From positions 1 to 13,972 of the forward strand of contig JAFLJZ010000227.1 of NCBI GenBank assembly GCA_022712775.1: a stretch of 13,972 bases of DNA, written 5' to 3'. The notes beneath the pieces are model-generated. The model searched no databases. It saw only the letters and a program-made list of their open reading frames with translations, and was not told the origin of the DNA. The DNA comes from Sulfurimonas sp. Its GTDB lineage: Bacteria; Campylobacterota; Campylobacteria; Campylobacterales; Sulfurimonadaceae. Made by a program: the position numbers and the translations under genes. Below, in pieces: positions 1 through 6,564 of the stretch; the first letter of the stretch is position 1; each line of letters opens with the position of its first letter.

Positions 1-1
1 T

Positions 2-331
2 TTTTATCCAACTGCAATAGGTAGTGAGCCAGAAATAAAACTTGATTCAAAACAGCATTGGCAAAGAGTTCAAATGGGTCATGCTGCTACAAATACTGTG
101 CCTGTAGTTGTAGCAAATCGTACAGGTTTAGAAGTAGGCAAGAGCTGTGAAATTACTTTTTATGGCTCTTCTTTCATTACAGATTATACAGGCAAAATAA
201 TTGCAGAGGCTTCTCGAGAAAAAGAAGAAATTATTTACGCTGATTTTGACCTCAAAGATATAGCTAAACAAAGAAAGTATTGGGGATTACTACGAGATAG
301 ACGACCTAGTTGTTATAACGATTTAGTATAA
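2..331 (+). CDS. aguB: N-carbamoylputrescine amidase, C-terminal part (5' end outside window)
   Basis: This is the last 109 codons of a nitrilase-superfamily gene open at the window's left edge. The frame reads through from base 2, so the ATG at 74 is internal. Visible family hallmarks are FYPTAIGSEP near the start, HWQRVQMGHAATNTVPVVVANRTG, then ITFYGSSFI and the terminal WGLLRDRRPSCY. These match the C-terminal half of AguB-type enzymes, which hydrolyse N-carbamoylputrescine to putrescine, CO2 and ammonia in the cytoplasmic agmatine route to polyamines. The catalytic Glu-Lys-Cys residues lie upstream and cannot be checked here. The gene converges on miaA, and the two coding regions share bases 306-331. 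No terminator is seen between them. Confidence 0.88.
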   Translation, partial: FYPTAIGSEPEIKLDSKQHWQRVQMGHAATNTVPVVVANRTGLEVGKSCEITFYGSSFITDYTGKIIAEASREKEEIIYADFDLKDIAKQRKYWGLLRDRRPSCYNDLV

Positions 332-1202
332 CTTCTTCTAAGTCTTCAAGTGGAGCACTTATAATATTTTCAAATTGCGTACGATTAAATGTTTGCTGTC
401 TTTTAGCAAGTTGTGCTGTATGAATCGAGATATTTTCTAACATCTCATCTTTGGTGACTTTTCCATCAAGGTACTCTAAAACTTCTACTATGCCGATAGC
501 ACCCATCGCATTTGGTAGTCGGGTGTACTTTTGCTCAAGGACACACACTTCATTAAGTAAGCCAAGAGAGAGCATCTTCGAAGTTCTCGAAGTTATTCTT
601 TGGCGTAAAATCTTTCTATCTACATCAATGTTATAAATATCTAAATTTGTGATGATTGGTTTTGGAGGGTTTTGCTCAAACCACACACTTGGTGATAAAC
701 CAGAAGCTCTATAAATTAGTAAGGCTTTCTCGATTCTATACGAATCATTTGGAGTGATGTTTTTCATATATTTTTCATCAACACTCGACAATAAAGTATG
801 ACATTTTTGAAGGTTAACTAACTCTTTTTTAACGTCTTGCACTGTTTGTTTACCTATAATTGGAAGTTTAGACAAACCATCAGTTAAAGATTTTAAATAA
901 AAAGAAGTGCCACCAACAATAACAAGATTCTTATTATCAGCCTGACAAGATTTTACTACTTTTTTATAAAGTTCTATGAAAATATCTACACTAAAATGTT
1001 CGTTTGGATTTATTTCATTAATTCCAAAATGTTTTACAAGATGAAGTTCATTCTGATTCGGTTTTGCAGAAACAATATCAATTTCTTTATAAATACTGAG
1101 AGAATCAATAGAAAGAATATAGGCATCAATTTTTCGAGCAATTTTTAAGCTCAAATCACTTTTTCCTGAGGCAGTTGGACCGATTATAGCGAGTTGTTTC
1201 AT
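306..1202 (-). CDS. miaA: tRNA dimethylallyltransferase MiaA
   Basis: MiaA transfers a dimethylallyl group to the N6 of A37 in tRNAs that read UNN codons. The 298-residue product has the P-loop GPTASGKS at 8-15, the SIDSLSIYKEIDIVSAKP segment (family form SxDSxQVYxxxDIxTAKP), VGGTSFYLK, and the C-terminal LAKRQQTFNRTQF tRNA-binding signature. The canonical AIGYKE is replaced by AIGIVE, a mild divergence. I start it at the ATG at 1202 because the protein then begins MKQLAIIGPTASGKS as in the family. An upstream in-frame ATG at 1241 would add 13 unconserved residues and lies inside a palindrome. No Shine-Dalgarno precedes 1202, but an extended -10 element ends six bases before it, so the mRNA may be leaderless. 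The gene is divergent from mqnP, and its tail overlaps the aguB tail. Confidence 0.93.
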   Translation of the reverse strand: MKQLAIIGPTASGKSDLSLKIARKIDAYILSIDSLSIYKEIDIVSAKPNQNELHLVKHFGINEINPNEHFSVDIFIELYKKVVKSCQADNKNLVIVGGTSFYLKSLTDGLSKLPIIGKQTVQDVKKELVNLQKCHTLLSSVDEKYMKNITPNDSYRIEKALLIYRASGLSPSVWFEQNPPKPIITNLDIYNIDVDRKILRQRITSRTSKMLSLGLLNEVCVLEQKYTRLPNAMGAIGIVEVLEYLDGKVTKDEMLENISIHTAQLAKRQQTFNRTQFENIISAPLEDLEEVILNRYNN

Positions 1203-1208
1203 TATGAA

Positions 1209-1217
1209 AGTATAACA
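1209..1217 (-). promoter_or_regulatory. Candidate extended -10 promoter of miaA, leaderless geometry
   Basis: On the minus strand TGT-TATACT (TG at 1217-1216, hexamer 1214-1209) matches an extended -10 element. Six bases separate the hexamer from the ATG at 1202. A usual start point about seven bases past the hexamer would be the A of that ATG. No ribosome binding site is visible, which fits a leaderless message. This is inferred from sequence only. Confidence 0.55.
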
Positions 1218-1225
1218 TACACTTT

Positions 1226-1267
1226 TTAAGTAAGGGAGCATGAAGTTATTTATGCTCCCTTACTTAA
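1226..1267. repeat. Near-perfect palindrome between divergent miaA and mqnP
   Basis: The arms 1226-1241 and 1252-1267 are exact reverse complements over 16 bases, with the core AAGTAAGGGAGCAT facing ATGCTCCCTTACTT. Pairing can continue inward through one G-T and two A-T pairs to a GTTA loop at 1245-1248. It lies between two divergent gene starts, so it ends neither gene, and neither side has a proper T-tract. It covers the -35 zone of the miaA promoter and abuts that of mqnP. An operator, or a hairpin in a longer transcript, is more likely than a terminator. Confidence 0.75.
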
Positions 1268-1283
1268 TTAAGTCGTTTTTAGC

Positions 1284-1289
1284 TAAAAT
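1284..1289 (+). promoter_or_regulatory. Possible -10 element for the mqnP operon
   Basis: TAAAAT follows a T-rich run (GTTTTTAGC) and lies 30 bases before the TTG start at 1320. That would give a leader of about 24 bases containing the AAGG ribosome binding site at 1309-1312. It is one mismatch from TATAAT and has no TG extension. In such AT-rich DNA the match is weak evidence. Confidence 0.35.
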
Positions 1290-1319
1290 AAATTTAAATA
1301 ATACATTCAAGGTAAAAGT

Positions 1320-2177
1320 TTGCAAAGAATCATACAAAAAGCAAAAGATTTTAACGAACTTGTTATGTTTGAACACTCTATTTTTTCACTTCCTTTTATT
1401 TTTATTGGTATGCTTGTAGCGGCTGATGGTTGGTTTGGTTGGTGGCTTTTACTCATGGGACTTTTTGCAGCTTTAAGTGCTCGAAATTTTGCTATGGGTG
1501 TTAACCGTTATGCGGACAGAGACATTGATGCGAAGAATGAAAGAACAAAAAACCGTCCTAATGTTGATGGGAGAATCGATAGCGGTTCTATTATGATTTT
1601 TATTATTGTAAATGCTATAGTTTTTATAGGTGTTGCATATATGATAAACTCACTTGCTTTTGCGCTTAGTTTTCCGATTCTTGTCATATTAGGTGGTTAT
1701 TCGTATTTTAAGAGATTTTCTTCTTGGGCACATATTGTCTTAGGTATCTCGTTAGGTCTTGCCCCTATAGCTGGAGTTGTGGCTGTGACTGCTACGATTC
1801 CAGTATGGTCTGTGATTCTAAGCCTTGGTGTTATCTTTTGGGTTGCAGGATTTGATTTGTTGTATTCACTCCAAGATATGGACTTTGATAAGAAAAATAA
1901 TCTACACTCCATTCCTTCAAAGTACGGCTCAAATGTAACGCTACGTTTATCAGCACTCTTTCATACACTCACCGTTGTTTTTTGGGCTTTATTTGTTTGG
2001 ATTGCAGGACTTGGTTTATTTGCGTTCATCGCAATCATGGCGAGTGCTGTGATGCTTTCGTATGAACATTATTTAGTTAGAAAAGATTTTACACAAATTG
2101 ACCGTGCTTTTTTTACTATCAATGGATACCTTGGTATTGCATTTTTAATTTTAATAATCTTAGATAAGGTATTTTAG
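1320..2177 (+). CDS. mqnP: UbiA-family prenyltransferase, probably MqnP of the futalosine menaquinone pathway
   Basis: This 285-residue polytopic membrane enzyme should attach a polyprenyl chain to an aromatic quinone precursor. Both Asp-rich, Mg-diphosphate-binding motifs are intact: N62-RYA-D66-RDI-D70 followed by KNERTKNRP, and Y182-SLQ-D186-MDF-D190 followed by KKNNLHSIP. Hydrophobic segments fill the rest. It starts at TTG 1320, supported by AAGG at 1309-1312 seven bases upstream and by the lack of a better ATG. Campylobacterota make menaquinone by the futalosine route, where this homologue is MqnP. Annotation as UbiA (4-hydroxybenzoate polyprenyltransferase) is the usual alternative, and sequence alone cannot settle the substrate. 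It is the first gene of a tight ten-gene run. Its TAG stop is followed directly by the ATG of the next gene. Confidence 0.85.
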   Translation: MQRIIQKAKDFNELVMFEHSIFSLPFIFIGMLVAADGWFGWWLLLMGLFAALSARNFAMGVNRYADRDIDAKNERTKNRPNVDGRIDSGSIMIFIIVNAIVFIGVAYMINSLAFALSFPILVILGGYSYFKRFSSWAHIVLGISLGLAPIAGVVAVTATIPVWSVILSLGVIFWVAGFDLLYSLQDMDFDKKNNLHSIPSKYGSNVTLRLSALFHTLTVVFWALFVWIAGLGLFAFIAIMASAVMLSYEHYLVRKDFTQIDRAFFTINGYLGIAFLILIILDKVF

Positions 2178-2696
2178 ATGCTACCTCGCTTAATTCAAGC
2201 CCCTATAAGTTTAATTTTTTCTCAAGCAGATGTAAATAATGAGTTGTTTGAGCGAGAATATCATCAGCTTAGTGAATCTGAAGATAATGCTATAAACCAA
2301 TGGTTAAAACTTGCAAAGGCAAGAGGGGATACCTCTGAAAGTGATCCAGTTTTACTTAACCTTGTTGTAGAGTTGCATAATAAGATAGACGCCTTAGAGA
2401 TGTTTTTAAGAAATGAAGAACCTGTTCGTGTCTCTTTAACAGCGTCAGCTAAGATTGATTCTATAGGCTTTGAGCATTTTAATCTTTCTGATTCTCTTTT
2501 AGAAGAGGGTACACTATATTATGGTCGTATCGAGATGCCAGTACATCCAAAAAGAGATGTAGGGGTATTTTTTAAGGCAGAAAATGCAACATTAGCAAAA
2601 ATAACACGTATTCACGACAGAGATGAGCAAGAATGGGGTGCGTATATGACAGCACGAGAGAGAGTTCTAATCCGTGAAGCAAGAGAGAAAAAATAG
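2178..2696 (+). CDS. Conserved protein with PilZ-like C-terminal region, function unknown
   Basis: I recognise no named family with certainty. The 172-residue soluble protein has a helical, charged N-terminal half (about 1-85, containing ELFEREYHQLSESEDNAINQW and a VVELHNKIDALEMFL helix). A beta-rich half follows, with VRVSLTASAKIDSIGFEHF, then YYGRIEMPVHP and a closing R-rich helix. The pattern V-x-L-(S/T)-A-S...GF...L...G...RIEMP resembles a PilZ domain, the c-di-GMP-binding fold. The arginines of the canonical RxxxR and the D-x-S-x-x-G motif are not clear, so it may be degenerate and unable to bind the nucleotide. ATG 2178 directly follows the mqnP stop and has AAGG at 2166-2169. Its stop overlaps the next GTG by one base. 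Placement before ftsW-murG suggests an envelope or division role, which is inference. Confidence 0.75.
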   Translation: MLPRLIQAPISLIFSQADVNNELFEREYHQLSESEDNAINQWLKLAKARGDTSESDPVLLNLVVELHNKIDALEMFLRNEEPVRVSLTASAKIDSIGFEHFNLSDSLLEEGTLYYGRIEMPVHPKRDVGVFFKAENATLAKITRIHDRDEQEWGAYMTARERVLIREAREKK

Positions 2697-3232
2697 TGCA
2701 ACTTGATCTACAAAGTATTCAAAACTTTTTAAACATAGAGTATATTCTTTTAGGAATGGCAGGGGTTATTTTATATCTACTGTACTATGTATATACAAAA
2801 GATAATGATTATAGTAAAAATATTCGTTCAGTTGCTTCTGTTGTAGAAGAGTTAAACAGAGAAATTTACTATCTTAAAAAAAATATGACACAAACACAAA
2901 AAAGCATACAAAAAAATACACGGGGTATGACAGATGAAGAGATATACGCAGAGATAGAAAGAAGCGTATACGATATGGTACAACCTCTCTCTGCTGGTGT
3001 TAAGCAACTCCAAGACAATATTAGAGCAATAGATGTTCAAGTAGATTCCCGAGTATCAGCCTTGGAAAATGGTGTGAAACAATTCTCAATTCCCACTTCA
3101 ATCCATGGAAATGATGATGAAAAAGTTATTTCACTTTTTAAACAAGGTATAACATTAGAAACAATTTCTAAAGAATTAAATATTTCTCAACCTGAAGTTG
3201 AATTTGTTCTAAAAATAAATAAGTTAAAATAG
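2696..3232 (+). CDS. Membrane-anchored coiled-coil protein with C-terminal helix-turn-helix-like tail
   Basis: This 178-residue protein has no assigned function. One membrane segment spans about residues 16-33 (YILLGMAGVILYLLYYVY). Heptad-like helices follow at about 45-75 (VVEELNREIYYLKKNM) and 95-125. A short C-terminal module at about 145-178 (KVISLFKQGITLETISKELNISQPEVEFVLKI) resembles the helix-turn-helix tail of DUF2802/DUF6115-type proteins. The likely topology is a short outer N-terminus with a cytoplasmic coil and tail. Start GTG 2696 overlaps the previous TAG by one base (TAGTG), implying translational coupling. The stop is followed at once by the ftsW ATG. The anchor-plus-coil architecture and the ftsW-murG neighbourhood make a divisome or elongasome accessory plausible, but that is inference. 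Confidence 0.8.
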   Translation: MQLDLQSIQNFLNIEYILLGMAGVILYLLYYVYTKDNDYSKNIRSVASVVEELNREIYYLKKNMTQTQKSIQKNTRGMTDEEIYAEIERSVYDMVQPLSAGVKQLQDNIRAIDVQVDSRVSALENGVKQFSIPTSIHGNDDEKVISLFKQGITLETISKELNISQPEVEFVLKINKLK

Positions 3233-4405
3233 ATGGCCGATAGAAGACTTTTTGCACTTGTTGCGACTATGATTGGCATGAGTATTATTCTTTCGTATTC
3301 TCTCTCAACATATACAACACTTCTTTTTGGTGTTAGTGAATTTCATTTTGTGATTCGTCAGTCTTTTTTTGGTGTACTGAGTATCACAGTTATTTGGATT
3401 TTAGCACAGTTAGATCCAGATAAATGGCTTACTCCTATTGGTTTCATTCTTTTTCTAGGTGCTTCTACCTTGATGATAGCTATGCCTTTTTTACCCGATT
3501 CTATAGTTCCAACCATAGGTGGAGCAAAAAGATGGATAAAACTTTTTGGATTTTCTTTAGCCCCTGTTGAGTTTTTTAAGATTGGGTTTGTTTACTTTTT
3601 AGCATGGAGTTTTTCTAGAAGGCTAGGGCATCATGGTGGTATGGGGCTTATAAATGAGTTTAAAAGATTTATCCCTTACGCGCTTGTATTTGTAGCTTCT
3701 ATGTTTATTATCGCCTTTGTTCAAAGTGATTTAGGGCAGGTTGTTGTTCTTGGTATGACACTTTTATTTATGTTGATGTTTGCTGGAAGTAGTTTTAGAT
3801 TTTTCTTTAGTATTCTTTCTGCTGTATTTGTATTTTTCATCTTTTTTATTGTAACAGCAGAACATAGAATCTTACGTATAAAATCATGGTGGGCATTAGC
3901 ACAGGATTCTGTTTTAGGTTTGTTTCCTGATTCTATTGCAGAGCAGTTACGCATACCAACAGAAGTAGTTCCTTACCAGATAGGACACTCGCTAAATGCT
4001 ATCCATAATGGTGGTTTTTTTGGAACAGGTATAGCAAATGGAACTTTTAAACTTGGTTTTCTTTCTGAGGTTCATACGGATTTTATCTTAGCTGGAATCG
4101 CTGAAGAGTTTGGCTTTTTTGGAGTTGCTTTTGTTGTATTTATTTTTATGTGGTTACTTCAAAGAATTTTTAAAGTTGCAAATCGTACACAAGATAGAAC
4201 AATCTACCTTTTCAGTATAGGAATGGGGCTTCTTTTATCTTTCGCATTTTTAGTAAATGCGTACGGAATAAGTGGAATTACACCTATTAAAGGTATCTCT
4301 GTTCCATTTCTTTCTTATGGTGGCTCTGCTATGTTAGCAGCCTCTATAGGGGTGGGTATGGTGTTGATGGCATCGAAAAAAGCTGATATGAATAAGGAAA
4401 GATAG
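3233..4405 (+). CDS. ftsW: SEDS-family peptidoglycan glycosyltransferase FtsW
   Basis: FtsW polymerises lipid II into septal glycan strands together with a class B penicillin-binding protein. The 390-residue product is polytopic (about ten hydrophobic segments) and carries SEDS landmarks: GGAKRWIKLFGFSLAPVEFFK, QSDLGQ (family QPDLG), and SEVHTDFILAGIAEEFGFFG, which contains the predicted catalytic Asp283. It ends with ITPIKGISVPFLSYGGSAML. The close paralogue RodA shares these motifs. The choice of FtsW rests on direct adjacency to murG and on the GISVPFLSYGGS form of the last loop. The ATG abuts the upstream TAG, and no ribosome binding site is visible in the AT-only bases before it. Translation therefore probably depends on re-initiation from the previous gene. 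The TAG stop again abuts the next ATG. Confidence 0.9.
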   Translation: MADRRLFALVATMIGMSIILSYSLSTYTTLLFGVSEFHFVIRQSFFGVLSITVIWILAQLDPDKWLTPIGFILFLGASTLMIAMPFLPDSIVPTIGGAKRWIKLFGFSLAPVEFFKIGFVYFLAWSFSRRLGHHGGMGLINEFKRFIPYALVFVASMFIIAFVQSDLGQVVVLGMTLLFMLMFAGSSFRFFFSILSAVFVFFIFFIVTAEHRILRIKSWWALAQDSVLGLFPDSIAEQLRIPTEVVPYQIGHSLNAIHNGGFFGTGIANGTFKLGFLSEVHTDFILAGIAEEFGFFGVAFVVFIFMWLLQRIFKVANRTQDRTIYLFSIGMGLLLSFAFLVNAYGISGITPIKGISVPFLSYGGSAMLAASIGVGMVLMASKKADMNKER

Positions 4406-5425
4406 ATGAAGCTATGTATAACTGGTGGTGGAACAGGTGGTCATTTGATGATAGCACAAGCACTCGTCCAATCTGCTGTCTCAAAAGGACATGAAGTTAT
4501 TTTTATAGGTTCAACACAAGGACAAGATAGAAAGTATTTTGAACATAATAGTCAATTTTCCCATGTATATTTCTTACCAACAACAGGCGTTGTAAATCAA
4601 AAAGGTTTAGGAAAATTAAAAGCACTGTATAAAATTTTCAGAGCATTTTTGACCTCACGAATGTTACTAAAAATGCATAAGGTCGATGCAACATATAGTG
4701 TAGGTGGTTTTTCTGCTGCTCCTGCATCAATTGCTAGTTTAAGTAAAAAGATACCACTCTTTATTCATGAACAAAATGCTGTTGAGGGAAGATTAAATGC
4801 ACTTTTAAAACCTTATGCTACTAGGTTTATATCAGCTTATGATAGTGATTCTAAGATTGCTGGTTATCCCGTAAAAGAGATTTTTGCAGATACTGCAAGA
4901 GTGAGAGAAAGCTTAAATACAATTATATTTTTAGGCGGTTCTCATGGTGCAAAGGCTATTAATGATTTAGCTTTGTCTGTGTGTGAAGAACTTAAAAAAA
5001 GAGAGATTAACATTATACATCAAGCAGGTGAAAGTGATTTTACGAGAGTTCAAAAAGCTTATGAAGACTTAGGCGTAGAAGTAGAACTTTATGCTTTTAC
5101 AAAAGACTTAGCATCTTTGATTGAAGAATCAGACTTAGCAGTAAGTAGAGCAGGTGCTAGTACACTTTGGGAACTTACAACAAATGGCTGTCCTGCTTTT
5201 TACATTCCTTATCCATACGCCGCAGGTGACCACCAGTTTTATAATGCTAAGTTTATAGTAGACAATGACTTAGGTTGGTGTGAGAGAGAAGCTGAAGACT
5301 TAGAAACCAAACTTCTAGAGATTATTGAATCTTCTTTAGAAGAGAAAAGTAAATCTTTAATGGAATATGCAAGTAAAGATGTAGCTTCTCAGATGATAGA
5401 TGATGTTGAGAATAGCATTTCATAA
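4406..5425 (+). CDS. murG: UDP-GlcNAc:lipid I N-acetylglucosaminyltransferase MurG
   Basis: MurG adds GlcNAc to lipid I on the inner face of the membrane, making the lipid II used by FtsW. The 339 residues form a GT-B fold. The N-terminal loop GGGTGGH is at 7-13, HEQN at 121-124, the second glycine loop GGSHGAKAIND starts at 177, and the donor site SRAGASTLWE is at 247-256. The conserved PYPYAAGDHQFYNA loop follows. Length and motifs look complete. ATG 4406 follows the ftsW stop directly and has AAGGA at 4394-4398 with a seven-base spacer. mcrC begins two bases after the stop, so an essential cell-wall gene and a restriction gene probably share one transcript. Confidence 0.95.
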   Translation: MKLCITGGGTGGHLMIAQALVQSAVSKGHEVIFIGSTQGQDRKYFEHNSQFSHVYFLPTTGVVNQKGLGKLKALYKIFRAFLTSRMLLKMHKVDATYSVGGFSAAPASIASLSKKIPLFIHEQNAVEGRLNALLKPYATRFISAYDSDSKIAGYPVKEIFADTARVRESLNTIIFLGGSHGAKAINDLALSVCEELKKREINIIHQAGESDFTRVQKAYEDLGVEVELYAFTKDLASLIEESDLAVSRAGASTLWELTTNGCPAFYIPYPYAAGDHQFYNAKFIVDNDLGWCEREAEDLETKLLEIIESSLEEKSKSLMEYASKDVASQMIDDVENSIS

Positions 5426-5427
5426 AT

Positions 5428-6564
5428 ATGAATGAAAATATATTTTATGAATATGAAGAGATAACAGATACTAATTTAAAAGAACATATAGAAGAAACTT
5501 CAACATTACAAAAGTATTTTAAAAAAGATTGGAATAAATTAAAAGCACGACAATACTGTGGAATCTTAAGTCATAATGGGAATGATTTTTATATACTTCC
5601 AAAAATTGCAAATCATGACAAAGAAAAAAACTTAAATATTTTTATCTATATGTTGATGTATTCGTATGATATAAAGTTACACAATGAAGATATTGCAAGT
5701 GCTAAAAATGATAAATCTGATAATATCTTAGAAATTTTCATTCAGCTTTTTGCTAAAAAATTATTTCAAGAGTTTCAGCATGGAATCTATAAGGAGTATA
5801 GAATTGAGCAAGATAATTTAAGAGTTCTGAGAGGTAAGTATCTTATAAATGAAAATTTAAAGTATAACTTTACAAATGCTAAAATTTATTGTGAATATGA
5901 TGAGTTTTCTGAGAACAACGAGTTGAACCAGTTCTTTTTATATGCAATAAAAACTTTAATGAATTTTACTAAAAATAAAAAGCTATTAAAGCAATGTGAA
6001 CTTGTCTTAAATGAAGTGGAATTTCATCAGTTTGACATAAATAATTTAAACATTCATTTCAATAGACTTAATACTAGATTTAAAGCTAGTTTTGAATTTG
6101 CCTTATTACTTTTACAAAAGACTATCCCAACCTTTGAGAAAGATAAAAAAAGTTTTGCATTTCTTTTTGATATGAATGATTTATTTGAGTTGTTTATTGG
6201 TAATGTGTATAAAAGCATAGATTCTGCAACACAAACGCAGTACTCAGAATCTTTTGGTAATTTACTATTGAAGCCTGATATTTTGATGGATGATTTAATA
6301 ATAGATACGAAATATAAAGTTGTAAAAGATAAAGAGGATTTAAAAACTAATGATAAGTATCAAATGTTTGTTTATGGAACAAATTTTGGTATAAAAAACA
6401 CTATGCTTTTGTATCCAAAACACCAGAATCAAGTAGATGAAGATTTAGAGTTGGGAAAAGATGATAAAATAATAGAACTTAAAATGAGAAGTATTGATTT
6501 GGAATTTTTTGGTGGGTATGATGAGTATGTTAATGAAATTAGGAATAGGTTGGAGAGTACATAA
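5428..6564 (+). CDS. mcrC: McrC-like nuclease subunit of a McrBC type IV restriction system
   Basis: McrC supplies the nuclease, and stimulates the McrB motor, in complexes that cut foreign DNA bearing modified bases. The 378-residue protein has a beta-rich N-terminal region (YCGILSHNGNDFYILPKI, about 43-60) typical of the McrC family. A helical middle follows (LRVLRGKYLINENL; FNRLNTRFKASFEFA). The C-terminal PD-(D/E)xK nuclease site is intact: D284 in KPDILM, then D293-T-K295 in IIDTKYK. MNDLFELFIGNVYKS just before it matches the family's Glu-containing helix. The two-base gap from murG leaves no room for its own leader, and no terminator is seen, so it is probably read from the upstream promoter. 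The order is mcrC before mcrB, whereas E. coli has mcrB first. Composition is more AT-rich than murG. Confidence 0.88.
   Translation: MNENIFYEYEEITDTNLKEHIEETSTLQKYFKKDWNKLKARQYCGILSHNGNDFYILPKIANHDKEKNLNIFIYMLMYSYDIKLHNEDIASAKNDKSDNILEIFIQLFAKKLFQEFQHGIYKEYRIEQDNLRVLRGKYLINENLKYNFTNAKIYCEYDEFSENNELNQFFLYAIKTLMNFTKNKKLLKQCELVLNEVEFHQFDINNLNIHFNRLNTRFKASFEFALLLLQKTIPTFEKDKKSFAFLFDMNDLFELFIGNVYKSIDSATQTQYSESFGNLLLKPDILMDDLIIDTKYKVVKDKEDLKTNDKYQMFVYGTNFGIKNTMLLYPKHQNQVDEDLELGKDDKIIELKMRSIDLEFFGGYDEYVNEIRNRLEST

Noticed and set aside
74..331. A complete 85-residue ORF starting at ATG 74
   Set aside because: The same frame is open back to base 2 and encodes recognisable AguB sequence, so the ATG is internal to a truncated gene.
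451..636. Plus-strand 61-codon ORF
   Set aside because: It lies wholly antisense to miaA, whose protein is clearly recognised. The ORF product resembles nothing.
1226..1267. The palindrome as a rho-independent terminator
   Set aside because: It lies between two divergent gene starts and lacks a T-tract on either side.
1697..1912. Minus-strand ORF within mqnP, and similar antisense ORFs at 2852-3040, 3721-3954 and 12044-12238
   Set aside because: All fall inside recognised or well-supported genes on the other strand and show no family features.
5240..5245. TATAAT inside murG as a promoter for mcrC
   Set aside because: It encodes part of the conserved FYNA motif of MurG, lacks a TG extension, and would give a leader of about 180 bases through coding DNA. 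Chance is likelier.
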